Shown here: positions 36,203 through 45,914 of the stretch, piece by piece
Position numbering within the stretch: the stretch's first letter is position 1
Layout: every line of letters starts with the position of its first letter
Source: Brevibacillus humidisoli
GTDB lineage: Bacteria > Bacillota > Bacilli > Brevibacillales > Brevibacillaceae
Assembly (NCBI RefSeq): GCF_020923435.1
Contig: NZ_CP087263.1
Location: 2,251,970 to 2,315,969, forward strand
Direction: 5' to 3'
Length of the DNA: 64,000 nt
Notes under the pieces: generated by a model
What the model was told of the DNA's origin: nothing
The model's input: only the letters and a program-made list of their open reading frames with translations
Databases searched by the model: none
Translations under genes and position numbers: made by a program

Positions 36203-36976
36203 CGCCCATCTCCTCCTTCAACACCTTTTCCATCTCTTGCTCCAATCCCCTCATGATGCGCTTTTCTAAATGGACCAGTACGCTGTCGGAGGGATCTCGC
36301 GGGCGGGCGGCCTCCACGACAAATTCTTGCTTTACGATGCCGGGCCGCGTCCCCATCAGTACGATTCGCTCGGAGAGAGTGACGGCTTCGCGGATGTTGT
36401 GGGTAATAAAAATCACCGTTTTTTTGTCTGCTGCCAAATCTCTTGCAGTTCCTGATGCAAAACCATGCGAGTCTGCTCGTCAAGTGCCGCAAACGGTTCA
36501 TCCATCAGAAGAATATCGGGGTCCATCACCAGAGCACGGGCAATCGCCACCCGCTGTTTCATGCCACCAGACAATTCGTGCGGATAGGCTTTGGCAAAGC
36601 GACCGAGATGGACCGTTCGCAGGACCTCCATCGCTTTTTCTTCTGCTTCTCTGCGGGGCATTTTTTTGAGCAGCAGGCCATACGTGACATTATCCAATAC
36701 ACTCAACCAGGGAAACAAACCTGATTCTTGGAAAACGACAATCCGATCAATCCCGGGTCCGTTAATGGGTTTTCCGTTCACCAGCACGCTTCCTTGGCTT
36801 GGCTTCTCCAATCCGGCAATGATGTTGAGGATCGTCGACTTGCCGCAGCCGGATGGGCCGATCAGCGACAAAAACTCGCCAGCGCGGACAGTCAAGTTGA
36901 TTTCGTTCAGAACCTGTAGCGATTGGCCGTCATCTTTTTGAAACTGTTTATGAATGTCTCTAAGCACCACCTGCAT
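36135..36976 (-). pseudogene. ABC transporter ATP-binding protein (SsuB-like), frameshifted at an A7 run
   Basis: The first frame (start 36976, MQVVLRDIHKQF, GGAGGGGG upstream) has Walker A GPSGCGKST, Q-loop VFQESGLFPWL, signature LSGGMKQR, Walker B ILLMDEPFAALDE, and stops at LQEIWQQTKKR. The H-loop and the rest (TVIFITHNIREAVTLSERI) are in the -1 frame. The break is at seven A residues (minus strand; 36419-36425). The bases form A AAA AAA in zero-frame register followed by CGG TGA, so a -1 slip there would give exactly the intact protein. Options are a one-base deletion, slippage-dependent expression or a sequencing error. Confidence 0.85.
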
Positions 36977-37015
36977 CTGGCTCTCCCCCTCCTGCTCTTT
37001 ATCCAAGTTAACTGG

Positions 37016-37062
37016 TTGGAATTATAGGAATTATTATTGTGCATAAAGACTGCTCCTGTCAA
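37016..37062 (-). promoter_or_regulatory. Promoter with CymR-like repeat for the sulfonate-type ABC operon
   Basis: On the minus strand a perfect TTGACA (37062-37057) is followed after 17-18 bases by CAATAAT (-10), and then by AATTCCTATAATTCCAACC at 37016-37033. The repeated ATTCC words and the TTGGAATT half-site resemble CymR boxes of Bacillus sulfur genes. Its place at the start site suits repression by cysteine availability. Promoter fairly good, operator identity tentative. Confidence 0.5.
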
Positions 37063-37230
37063 CCGTTTTTTGCCGCTTGCTGCAAATCGAATACGGATCT
37101 TTGATTTGGACAGCCAGATCCCGGCCCAGACTGGCACCTTGCTCCGCCACGTGCATACGATGAGCCTATAGGCAGTACTTTGGGCTTATTTCATGTGGAT
37201 CGATTCATGGGGAGGAGAGGATGAATAGAG

Positions 37231-39075
37231 ATGTGTGGGATCACAGGTTGGATCAACTTTCATAGAGACGTGTCACAAGAACTGCCGGTTGTAGAAGCGA
37301 TGACCGGCCGACTCGTCTGCCGGGGGCCAGACGCCGATGGGGTATGGTGTTGTAGCCACGCTGCACTGGGCCACTGCCGTCTGGTGGTTGTCGACCCGGT
37401 TGGCGGGACACAGCCGATGACCAGGCAGCGCGGCGATTGTACGTACACACTCGTATACAATGGGGAATTGTACAATACGGATGAACTTCGCCAGGAGCTT
37501 CTGGGACGGGGCCACAGCTTTCACTCTCACTCTGACACAGAGGTACTGCTCGCCTCCTACCTGGAATGGGGCAGCCGTTGTGTAGAGAGGATCAACGGGA
37601 TCTTTGCGTTCGCCGTGTGGGAAGAGAAACATCAACGGCTCTATCTGGCTCGTGATCGACTGGGCGTAAAGCCGCTGTTTTACACAGTGCGCGGTGATTC
37701 TTTTCTGTTCGGTTCGGAGTTGAAGTCCCTGCTTGCCCATCCCCAGGTAGAGGCAGTGATTGACCGTGAAGGATTGGCGGAAATCTTCGCACTCGGTCCG
37801 GCGCGAACACCCGGTCATGGCGTATTCCGCGACATATCTGAACTACGTCCGGGGCATTTCCTGGAGGTTACCCCCGACGGCATCCACAAGCAGCCATACT
37901 GGTCGCTGGAGAGCCGTCCCCACACCGACGACTGGGAAACCACTGTCTCCACTGTCCGTTCTCTGGTGCTGGACGCAATCGAGCGGCAGTTGGTGGCCGA
38001 TGTGCCGGTGGCTACCCTGCTCTCCGGGGGGCTGGACTCCAGTGCGATCACGGCCGTTGCCGCCGAGGTGTTTCGCAGACAAGGCAGTGGTCCGCTGCAC
38101 ACCTATTCGATCGATTATGTCGGCAATGACCGCCACTTCCAGGCAAGCGCGTTTCAACCCAATGCCGACGCCCCCTGGGTAAAGCGGATGTCGGACTACT
38201 GCGGCACGATTCATCATACGATCCAGTTTGACACACCCGAACTGATCGACGCCTTGAAAAGAGCGGTGATCGCCCGGGATTTGCCCGGGATGACAGACAT
38301 AGACGCCTCGCTGTATCTGTTCTGCCGGGAAATCAAACGAGAGACCACCGTCGTTCTCTCCGGAGAATGTGCCGATGAGATCTTTGGCGGTTATCCCTGG
38401 TTTCATCGTGAGGAGACACTGCAAGCCAATACGTTTCCCTGGGCATTGATGACCAGAGAACGGGCGAGCTGGCTGTCACCCGAACTGCGGGAGTGGGTCG
38501 GACCGGAAGAGTATGTCGCACGTCGGTATCAGGAGACATTGGCGGAGGTCCCCCCCTTGCCCGACGAGAGCCCGTTGGAAGCACGCCGCCGGGAAATGTC
38601 GTATCTAAATCTCACCTGGTTCATGAGCGTGCTGTTGGACCGCAAAGACCGGATGAGTATGGCCGCCAGTCTGGAGGCACGCGTCCCGTTTTGCGATCAC
38701 CGGATCGTGGAATACGTGTGGAATGTGCCGTGGGAGATGAAAAGTCGGGGAGAACGGGAAAAGGGGCTGCTGCGCCACGCATTGCAGGGGATCCTGCCGG
38801 AAGAGGTGCTGTTTCGCAAAAAAAGTCCGTATCCCAAGACACACAACCCTGCTTACGCAGAGGCAACCCGCAGCTGGCTGCTGGATGTACTCAACGACCC
38901 CACTTCTCCGCTGCTGCCGCTGATCGATGTCCGGACGATTCGGGAGCTTACCGCGTCTGACGCCGCCGCTTCCGGCACACCATGGTTTGGCCAATTGATG
39001 AGCAAACCGCAGCTGTTTGCCTATCTGGCTTCGATCGACTACTGGATGAGGGAGTATGGCGTCTCGATCCGCTAG
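37231..39075 (+). CDS. asnO: Glutamine-hydrolysing asparagine synthetase (AsnO-like)
   Basis: 614 residues, the same length as B. subtilis AsnO. Class II glutaminase domain begins with catalytic Cys2 (MCGITGW) and has NGELYN; the synthetase domain has the PP-loop LLSGGLDSSAI near 265 and GECADEIFGGYPW. It makes asparagine from aspartate, ATP and glutamine. The ATG has GGGGAGGAGAGG upstream. Divergent from the sulfonate-type operon. AsnO is sporulation-linked in B. subtilis, fitting the sspH gene that follows. Confidence 0.93.
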   Translation: MCGITGWINFHRDVSQELPVVEAMTGRLVCRGPDADGVWCCSHAALGHCRLVVVDPVGGTQPMTRQRGDCTYTLVYNGELYNTDELRQELLGRGHSFHSHSDTEVLLASYLEWGSRCVERINGIFAFAVWEEKHQRLYLARDRLGVKPLFYTVRGDSFLFGSELKSLLAHPQVEAVIDREGLAEIFALGPARTPGHGVFRDISELRPGHFLEVTPDGIHKQPYWSLESRPHTDDWETTVSTVRSLVLDAIERQLVADVPVATLLSGGLDSSAITAVAAEVFRRQGSGPLHTYSIDYVGNDRHFQASAFQPNADAPWVKRMSDYCGTIHHTIQFDTPELIDALKRAVIARDLPGMTDIDASLYLFCREIKRETTVVLSGECADEIFGGYPWFHREETLQANTFPWALMTRERASWLSPELREWVGPEEYVARRYQETLAEVPPLPDESPLEARRREMSYLNLTWFMSVLLDRKDRMSMAASLEARVPFCDHRIVEYVWNVPWEMKSRGEREKGLLRHALQGILPEEVLFRKKSPYPKTHNPAYAEATRSWLLDVLNDPTSPLLPLIDVRTIRELTASDAAASGTPWFGQLMSKPQLFAYLASIDYWMREYGVSIR

Positions 39076-39153
39076 ACGATCCAGGAATACGAAAAAAAAC
39101 TCTCCCCAACGCGGCTGATATGCTCTCCCTCAGGCTGACCAAGCCAATAAAAA

Positions 39154-39181
39154 ACGGCTCCCAAGAGGGGAGCATTTTTAT
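39154..39181 (+). terminator. Intrinsic terminator of asnO
   Basis: GGCTCCC and GGGGAGC flank a short loop and are followed by ATTTTTA, about 80 bases after the asnO stop. Confidence 0.75.
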
Positions 39182-39365
39182 TGACAACCGAACTCCCTCC
39201 TCAAGCAAATGAATCGTATAGAGCCCCACATCTTTTCGGATCGCTCTGTGTTCAGTCCATAGGATGCACCTACGCCTTGTTTGACCATCTTGCCAGTTTG
39301 CCATACATAAGCATCAGGTTTGAACGGAACAATATGGACGTACATATTCTCAAGGAGGTATCGTC

Positions 39366-39545
39366 ATGAACCCACGCAGGGCACAAGAGATTGCAGCTTC
39401 ACCCGTCATGGCCAACGTAACCTACAACGGTCTCCCCATCTATATTCAGCATGTCGATGAGCAGAACGAAACCGCCAGGATTTATCCCCTCGACCAGCCG
39501 GAAAACGAGCAAGAGGTGCCCTTATACAGCTTGAGAGAGGAATAA
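39366..39545 (+). CDS. sspH: Small acid-soluble spore protein H
   Basis: 59 residues. The sequence follows SspH closely in pattern: MNPRRAQEIAASPVMANVTY, then a VYIQHV-like IYIQHVDEQNETARIYPLD segment and an acidic tail ending LREE. It is an H-type minor spore-core protein. AAGGAGG is seven bases upstream of the ATG. It is expected to be forespore-expressed, but I could not place a convincing sigma-G promoter in the 39182-39365 interval. Confidence 0.9.
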   Translation: MNPRRAQEIAASPVMANVTYNGLPIYIQHVDEQNETARIYPLDQPENEQEVPLYSLREE

Positions 39546-39557
39546 GCATGAAAGATT

Positions 39558-39596
39558 AAGGCTGCCTGTCATTCCTGCAGACAGCCTTTCGTTTTT
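39558..39596 (+). terminator. Intrinsic terminator of sspH
   Basis: AAGGCTGCCTG pairs with CAGACAGCCTT (one mismatch) and is followed by CGTTTTT. It lies between the converging sspH and beta-xylosidase genes. Confidence 0.8.
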
Positions 39597-39602
39597 AACG
39601 AA

Positions 39603-41728
39603 TCAACGATCCAGTGCTCCCCTTTCCTCCAGCCACAGTATACTAGTGACTCCACGTGGATAATACTTGCTGCCGGAAATCTCTCCTGAGATGATCTGGT
39701 CGCTCCAGCTCCAAACAGATAACGTTGGATGAGTAAGCCAAGCAGCATGAGCGGCATCTGCTTTTGCCCCTTTTTCATCCCATCCCCACCCCAATATCTG
39801 ACGGGCAATAAACTGGCACAAATAAATCTTGCTCAGCCATGAGTTGTTGCTGGTCGATGAAAGTTTCCAGCCGCCATCTTCAAACAGGCAGACACCTTCC
39901 GTCAATACCGTTTCCAGATGCCGCTTCAACGCTTGGATGTAGGAGCGGAAACGTCCCTCTGGCTCAAGCGCATCACGACAGTTAGTAAAATAAGGAAACA
40001 CTAGCCCTTCAATGGCCGGGATGATTCTCGCATCGTTTTCTTCTCCTAGGACAGCGGGAATATAGCCGTCCGGTGTCAGATGACTGGCAATCGTTTCTGC
40101 GCATTTTTCCGCTTGTTCACCAGCGATCCTGGCCAATTCGGATTTTCCGTTTGCAGCAAACAGGTTCTCAAGTGCGATATAAGAGGCCCAACTTTTCCCC
40201 CCAGGTAGATGTTGTTTCTCGCCTGGCCCAGCGACACGTCCAGACTGTCATACGTCGTGATCTCCGCGCCTCCCATCACGCGTGTGGAGTCAAGACCCAT
40301 CATCCCATTCCGCTGCTCAGGGTCGGGATGATCCCGATTGAGCATGCTCGTAAGGCAGCGAACCAATAGATCCATGTTGTCATCCAACCACTGCTGGTCG
40401 CCCGTCTGCGCCACATACACAGCAGCACATAACACCCAGTTGACAAGCTGCTCATGGGTCATGTGGGAAAAGCAGCCCTCCAGCCCATACAGTTCGTAAG
40501 CGGAGTAATGCGGGCGGGATATCGTATTGGCGACGCCCATGTCATGGGTAAAGCTGATCCCGCCTGAGTATTCCGTCTCATCGCCAGGAAAGCGAACGCG
40601 GTCCTCGTAGCTGAAGCGCTTGACGAACATGTCCAGCTCATTTTTCACAGTCCAAGGATTCATCTTGCATTCAAAAAAGAGCTGGTCCACTGTCAAATCA
40701 AACGTGTTCATCATCCGGTATTCCCCTTCGTTCACCACCCAGAACGGCTCCCCTTGCAGATCAAGCAGTTGAGTCGCCCCATAATAACTGCGAATCGCAT
40801 GAGCTATCATGAACGTTTGATCATCGGACAGATTGGTTTGATTCAGCATACGGTTTGCCTCTACTGATCGCTTGGTGATCTCTTCGAAGTTTGCCAGCGC
40901 GTACATAGCAACAGCCTCAATAGTAGGAAAATACCGAGTATAGTAGTAAGACGCATCCATGCCAGCCGTGACGATGCCAGACCGGTGAAAACAGATGGCA
41001 AATCTGTAGGTGCGGCGGGTTTTAGCAGGAACATCTATGATCAGTGCCCCGAGCGGTCCTAAGCCAAAGGTCCAGTTCTCTTCAAACGGTGTTGTCAGTA
41101 TGTTCTCCAGACTGAAGTGGAGTGCAGACCTGACATCCGGATCAGAGGATGCGATCGCTGTCAAACGTCCTTGTCCGACACCTGATATGCGGTCACACGT
41201 ATCATCCAGACGGCGCATCGAACTGTACGGATCACTCCCTTCATAACCGAAGAATGCACGCCGACTTTTGTGACCATGCGTGTTGTCAATGGTCAACTCT
41301 GCCAGCACCGCGGGGACTAAGGTCAGCTTCATTTCCTCGTCTGAAGCGGAAGTGGGGTCAGGCACCGGATGCGCCTGGGTATAAATCGTAAACGTGAGAT
41401 CTCCCGCGCTCCAGGTATCCGTACCTAATTGGAAATCACGTTTTACCTCTTCCTTGGCAAAGGGAAGGATGATACGCGGCTTGTTCGGTTCCGGATCGGG
41501 ATTTTCAATATCGTACCGTTTGCTCTCGTCTTCAGCTGAGGCAAAAAAGGGGAGCGCCTGATAGATTCCTGCCTGTTCCGATGATTCTACACCGATGTAG
41601 ACATTTTTCCGGGGAGAGCGGCCAAGCTCCAGATCAAGGCCTCCGCCGCTTTTCGGAAAGCCCAGTGTAAAGCTGGAAAAGGCACCGATGGGCGAATGAT
41701 GAGCGTTGAAAAACATATTTTTCGGCAT
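39603..41728 (-). pseudogene. GH52 beta-xylosidase, frameshifted
   Basis: Restored length is about 705 residues, the GH52 norm. The N-terminus MPKNMFFNAHHSPIGAFSSF, the catalytic-region segments WVVNEGEYRMMNTFDLTVDQ and RVRFPGDETEYSGGISFTHD, and MGLDSTRVMGGAEITTYDSL are GH52 hallmarks. The first frame goes off after DVSLGQARNNIYLGGK; the second frame resumes with SWASYIALENLF and continues to the end (SKYYPRGVTSILWLEE). The break maps to the G6A4 tract (plus strand 40193-40202), and adding one base restores the frame. It releases xylose from xylo-oligosaccharides in the cytoplasm. AAGGAGG precedes the ATG. Last gene of the xylo-oligosaccharide operon. Confidence 0.9.
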
Positions 41729-41764
41729 GGATTTCCCTCCTTATCTTTTTCAAAACATGAGATG

Positions 41765-42706
41765 TTACCCTTTTACCGATCCAGACGTGATGCCTTCCAC
41801 AATGCGATTGCTCAAGAAGAAAAACGCCAGCAAAATCGGCAGGATACTGATCATCAGTGTGGCCCCGATGGCTCCCCAATCAGTGGTATATTGACCGATA
41901 AAATTTTGAATGCCGACGGTCAACGTTTTATATTCATCCGAACTGATAAATGTATTGACAAAAACAAACTCGTTCCAGTTGTAGATCATGTTAATAATGG
42001 AAGCGGTCGCGATGGCTGGCGAGGTCATCGGCAGAATGATTCGGAAGAACAGACGATGTACTGAGCAACCGTCCATAATAGCCGCTTCTTCCACTTCCCG
42101 AGGCAGCGAGTAATAAAAACCGAGCAGAATCATGATGGTCAGCGGCAGGTTAAACGCGGTAAAGGACAAGATTACGGCAACCGGATTATCGGTTAGGTTT
42201 GCTTGTAAAAACAGATGAAACAGCGGAATCAGCGTCGAGTGCACCGGAATCATCAACCCGACCATAAACAGGCCGAGCACGAACTTTTTCAGCCTCCACT
42301 TCATCCGCGTAATCGCAAACGTAACCAGACTAGCCAGCAAAACGGTAAGGACAACCGAAACCAATGTAATCCAAACACTGTTAAAGAAGTAGAGACTGAT
42401 GTTTCCCTCTGTCCAAACTTTGACGTAATTCTCCCATTTCGGATTGGCTGGCAAGGATAGGGGAGGCAGTTGGAAAATCTCCTGATTGTTTTTTAATGAA
42501 AAGAAAAGCAGCCAAACAAGCGGGAGTAGTTGAATAATCGCTACGACTCCTAAGAATACATATAAGCTGCCGACGCCGAAACGCCGCCATATCGGATGTA
42601 ACGCAAGACGAGAAGTCGTTTGTGTTGCTGGACGTTGTTTTGGTGAACTTTGATTGGACTGATTGCGTGCAGATGACCTTTGTGTCGGAATCACCGTTTT
42701 CAACAA
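41765..42706 (-). CDS. Carbohydrate ABC transporter permease (MalG family)
   Basis: 313 residues. An unusually long, Gln/Ser/Arg-rich cytoplasmic N-terminus of about 45 residues precedes six membrane segments; the EAA loop is EEAAIMDGCSVHRLFFRIILP. It follows its partner permease by 10 bases and precedes the GH52 gene, so it probably imports xylo-oligosaccharides. Confidence 0.9.
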   Translation of the reverse strand: MLKTVIPTQRSSARNQSNQSSPKQRPATQTTSRLALHPIWRRFGVGSLYVFLGVVAIIQLLPLVWLLFFSLKNNQEIFQLPPLSLPANPKWENYVKVWTEGNISLYFFNSVWITLVSVVLTVLLASLVTFAITRMKWRLKKFVLGLFMVGLMIPVHSTLIPLFHLFLQANLTDNPVAVILSFTAFNLPLTIMILLGFYYSLPREVEEAAIMDGCSVHRLFFRIILPMTSPAIATASIINMIYNWNEFVFVNTFISSDEYKTLTVGIQNFIGQYTTDWGAIGATLMISILPILLAFFFLSNRIVEGITSGSVKG

Positions 42707-42716
42707 GCCCCCTCCT

Positions 42717-43598
42717 TTAGGAATATTGAATCTCTTCCTCAGCAGCCGTCAACTTGCGGATCAGCCAGGTAACAACCAGGCAGATCAGCAGCAAAAAGAA
42801 GCCGATCGCACTGCCGTATCCGAAATCAAAACCACGGAACGCCTGGTGGTACATATAAGATGCCATCACCTCGCTGGCGCCGTTGGGTCCCCCATCGGTC
42901 ATCACATATATCAAGTCGAAATATTTCAATGATCCCACAATGGCCAATACTAGTGTCACTTTGAAGACTCCTGCAATTAACGGAATTTTGATTTTACAAG
43001 CAATCTGCCATGGAGTGGCCCCATCCATGCGCGCCGCTTCGATCAGCGATTCAGGAATCCCCTTTAAGGCTGCATAATAAATCAAAATGTAAAATCCCGC
43101 ATACTGCCAGATAATCGGAACAAATATGGCACCTAAGACAGTTGAGGTATCGGCTAACCATGCCGGTGTGTTCTCGACGCCGATAAACGAGAGCAAATGA
43201 TGCAACACACCGTTGGAAGGATGGTAGATCTTTAGCCACAGTTGTCCAATGGCTACTGAAGAGAGCAGCATAGGGATCAAATAGATTTTGCGCAGCAGAT
43301 TGGCACCCTTGATTTTTTCAGCGAGAATCAGTGCGATCAAGAGATATCCAAGTAAACTGATGGTGGAGAAGATCGCCAGCAAAAACGAGTGGTACGCACT
43401 TTTCCAAAACATCGGATCTTTTACGAGTTTGGAGTAATTGTCCAAACCGATAAACTCCATGGTTCCAATCCCATCCCACTTCATCAAGCCATAGTAACCC
43501 GTCAACACGATCGGGATATAGATCAGGATCAAGAGGAGCATCAGGGAAGGGAGTACATACAGCGCAATCACTTTTTTGTTGGACATGACTTTATCCAT
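42717..43598 (-). CDS. Carbohydrate ABC transporter permease (MalF family)
   Basis: 293 residues, six membrane segments, EAA loop IEAARMDGATPWQIACKIKIPLI. ATG at 43598 has AAGGGG upstream; an internal ATG (MSNKKV) at 43586 is possible. Forms the channel with the downstream MalG-type protein. No ATPase gene is in the locus, so a shared MsmX-type ATPase encoded elsewhere is expected, as is usual for Bacillus sugar importers. Confidence 0.9.
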   Translation of the reverse strand: MDKVMSNKKVIALYVLPSLMLLLILIYIPIVLTGYYGLMKWDGIGTMEFIGLDNYSKLVKDPMFWKSAYHSFLLAIFSTISLLGYLLIALILAEKIKGANLLRKIYLIPMLLSSVAIGQLWLKIYHPSNGVLHHLLSFIGVENTPAWLADTSTVLGAIFVPIIWQYAGFYILIYYAALKGIPESLIEAARMDGATPWQIACKIKIPLIAGVFKVTLVLAIVGSLKYFDLIYVMTDGGPNGASEVMASYMYHQAFRGFDFGYGSAIGFFLLLICLVVTWLIRKLTAAEEEIQYS

Positions 43599-43618
43599 TG
43601 CCGTTCAACCCCTTCTAT

Positions 43619-43661
43619 AGAAAAAAGGACATATCGAGAATGATTGGATATGTCCTTTTCT
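43619..43661 (-). terminator. Intercistronic hairpin between binding protein and permeases
   Basis: AAAAGGACATATC pairs with GATATGTCCTTTT, with T6 after it on the minus strand. It lies just past the binding-protein stop and would end most transcripts there, a common way to make more binding protein than permease. Confidence 0.75.
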
Positions 43662-43670
43662 ATTCCGTGC

Positions 43671-45017
43671 TTATTGCTCTTCCTGGGCTAGTGCTTCTTC
43701 ATGTTTCTTGGCAAAGTCTCCTGGTGTAATCTCGTTTCCGAACAACGATTGGATCATATTCAAGTGTGTCTGCGCGACTCCAGGACTCATCTGTACATCG
43801 GCAAACAGCGTGATATTGCTTGCCTTGTTCAGCTCACTTAACACATCCATGTATAGTGGTGGCAGCTGCACTTTTGAGGTATCTACCTTGGTTGCGGGGA
43901 TCACACCTGCTTCCACGACGGACTGCTCTCCCCATCTTTCAACAAAGAATTTCACAAATTTTTTGGCCTCTTCCTTCACTGTGGAATTCTCAGCGACAAA
44001 CATTCCCACACCAGGGCCGCCAACCCAACTGTCATGATTCCCCTTTCCTCCATCTACGGTAGGAAACTTGAAGAAACCAACCTGATCTCTGAATTCTTTC
44101 GGTATGGACTCATTGGTGGTAAAGTTCGGCAGTTCCCAGGTTCCCATCAGGTACATCGCCGCTTTTTCATTGAAAAACTCGGATTTCCCTTCGTCGTTGG
44201 ACAATCCGTTGAAGCCTTTTATAAATGCGTTCATAGCGACCAATTTTTGAACCTCCTCAGCAGCCTTGATCAAACTTGGATCTTCGAAAGAGCCGCTGCG
44301 GTCAATCGCTTTCTTCAGAATTTCTGCTCCACCTATCCGATCCGCCAGATACATATACCATAACGATCCTGTCCAACGATCCTTGTTGCCAAGCGCGATG
44401 GGAGCCATGCCGTTTGTAGAAAGGGTTTGGACAACATGTGTAAACTCCTCGTAGGTTTCCGGCGCCTTTAGGTTGTATTGGGAGAAAATCTTTTTATTGT
44501 AGTAGACGGGGACAATATTCAATTCAAGGGGAAGCGCGTACGTTTTATTGTCGATCGCATATGCTTCCGTCGTACCTGGTACAAAAGAATCTTTTAAGCC
44601 ACCTTCTAAAAGGTCATCCAAAGGAGCGAACAGGTTCCCTTTCACATAGGGCTCCAAAAATCCTGCCGCCCAGGTCATTCCTACATCTGGAAGCGCATTG
44701 GAAGCGGACAATACCTTTAGCTTATTTTTGTATTGTTCATTTTCCAGAACTTCCAGCTTGATCGTGACATGCGGGTTTGCGGCCTGGTATTCTTCAATGA
44801 TTTGATTCACAATCAAATTTTGCTGTTTCGAACTTCCTTCAGGCCATAAATGCATAAAGGTAACAGTTACGTCTTCAACTGCATTGGATGCTTGCTCATT
44901 TCCATTGCTTTGACTGCTGGTGCTCTCACCAGTCGGGCTTGCACAGCCTGCCACCGCAAGCACAGAGATGATCACAAGAATCAACAGCGATGTAAGCGCT
45001 TTCCTAAAGGTAAACAA
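43671..45017 (-). CDS. Sugar ABC transporter substrate-binding lipoprotein (family 1)
   Basis: 448 residues. Lipoprotein signal with lipobox VAGC, Ser/Asn-rich linker, then a family-1 extracellular binding domain (VTVTFMHLWPEGSSKQQ, LPDVGMTWAAGF, GTWELPNF). Context with GH52 xylosidase suggests xylo-oligosaccharide binding. First gene after the two-component pair, with its own weak promoter. Confidence 0.92.
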   Translation of the reverse strand: MFTFRKALTSLLILVIISVLAVAGCASPTGESTSSQSNGNEQASNAVEDVTVTFMHLWPEGSSKQQNLIVNQIIEEYQAANPHVTIKLEVLENEQYKNKLKVLSASNALPDVGMTWAAGFLEPYVKGNLFAPLDDLLEGGLKDSFVPGTTEAYAIDNKTYALPLELNIVPVYYNKKIFSQYNLKAPETYEEFTHVVQTLSTNGMAPIALGNKDRWTGSLWYMYLADRIGGAEILKKAIDRSGSFEDPSLIKAAEEVQKLVAMNAFIKGFNGLSNDEGKSEFFNEKAAMYLMGTWELPNFTTNESIPKEFRDQVGFFKFPTVDGGKGNHDSWVGGPGVGMFVAENSTVKEEAKKFVKFFVERWGEQSVVEAGVIPATKVDTSKVQLPPLYMDVLSELNKASNITLFADVQMSPGVAQTHLNMIQSLFGNEITPGDFAKKHEEALAQEEQ

Positions 45018-45061
45018 ATAAACCCCCCATTTCGTTTTAGATGGATGCTCGATTTGTATTC

Positions 45062-45090
45062 AGTGTAGCATCTGGGATAATGTGGGGTAA
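45062..45090 (-). promoter_or_regulatory. Weak, probably activator-dependent promoter of the sugar ABC operon
   Basis: On the minus strand TTACCC and TACACT are separated by 17 bases, about 40 bases before the binding-protein ATG. The poor -35 fits a promoter that needs the adjacent YesN-type activator. The call is by position and spacing only. Confidence 0.35.
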
Positions 45091-45122
45091 GGATACTATA
45101 ATTAGAGAAAATTCCACTTTTT

Positions 45123-45914
45123 TTAGATCGACTTTCTTACCTCTTCTGCACGCTTTCGAAACTGATTGGGTGTGATGCCTTCGTACTCTTTAAACAGTTT
45201 GATGAAGTATTTTGCCGTTTGATAGCCAACTTCTTCGGCAATCGCTGCAATCGGCAGCTTGGTCGTTAGCAGCAGGCTTTTTGCGAGCTGCAATCTGCTC
45301 CGTGTCACGTATTCGCCAAACGTCAGATTTGTCTGTTCTTTGAACAGCACACTAAAATAACTTGCATTGAGATGCACATGATCGGCCACTTCCCGCAAAC
45401 TTAACGGGCTCTTTAGGTTCTCGTCGACATAACGCATCGCTTCTCTGATGGGTGAGCGGGAATTACGATCCTCTTTTTTGATTGCGATCAGTCTATCATC
45501 GACCACTTTTTCGATAATCCCTGCCCTCTCCCGGTTTGCCTCTACCTCCAGGCCTTGCTCCACCGCTTCAATCAGTTTCCCTTTGTTGAGGGGTTTTAGC
45601 AGATAGTTGACGACACCTAATCGAATCGCTTGTTGTGCATATTCAAACTCGGAATACGCGGAAATGATGATAATCACCGGCTTCTCTGCTTTCTGCTGCA
45701 AAACTTCGATCAGTTTCAGTCCCGTCATCTCTGGCATGCGAATGTCTGTTAGCAGCAGATGAACCTTCCGTTGGTTTAGGACTTCCAGTGCCTCATCCCC
45801 ACCTGCTGTACTCAAAATGTCATACCTGCCTGCTGCCCAAACCTCCAGTGTCGTTTGCAATCCCAGCCTTGTTCGTGGTTCATCATCCACGATTAAAATG
45901 GTCTTGGAATACAT
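45123..45914 (-). CDS. YesN-type response regulator (receiver + AraC HTH)
   Basis: About 263 residues. Receiver domain 1-120 with acidic pocket VDDEP, phospho-acceptor Asp in LLLTDIRMPEM, and Lys in LLKPLNKGK; C-terminal double HTH of AraC type (SLREVADHVHLNASYFSVLFK and AEEVGYQTAKYFIKLFKE regions). Tandem ATGs at 45917 and 45914 overlap the kinase stop; GGGAGGAG favours 45914. It probably activates the sugar importer and GH52 genes downstream. Confidence 0.9.
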   Translation of the reverse strand: MYSKTILIVDDEPRTRLGLQTTLEVWAAGRYDILSTAGGDEALEVLNQRKVHLLLTDIRMPEMTGLKLIEVLQQKAEKPVIIIISAYSEFEYAQQAIRLGVVNYLLKPLNKGKLIEAVEQGLEVEANRERAGIIEKVVDDRLIAIKKEDRNSRSPIREAMRYVDENLKSPLSLREVADHVHLNASYFSVLFKEQTNLTFGEYVTRSRLQLAKSLLLTTKLPIAAIAEEVGYQTAKYFIKLFKEYEGITPNQFRKRAEEVRKSI

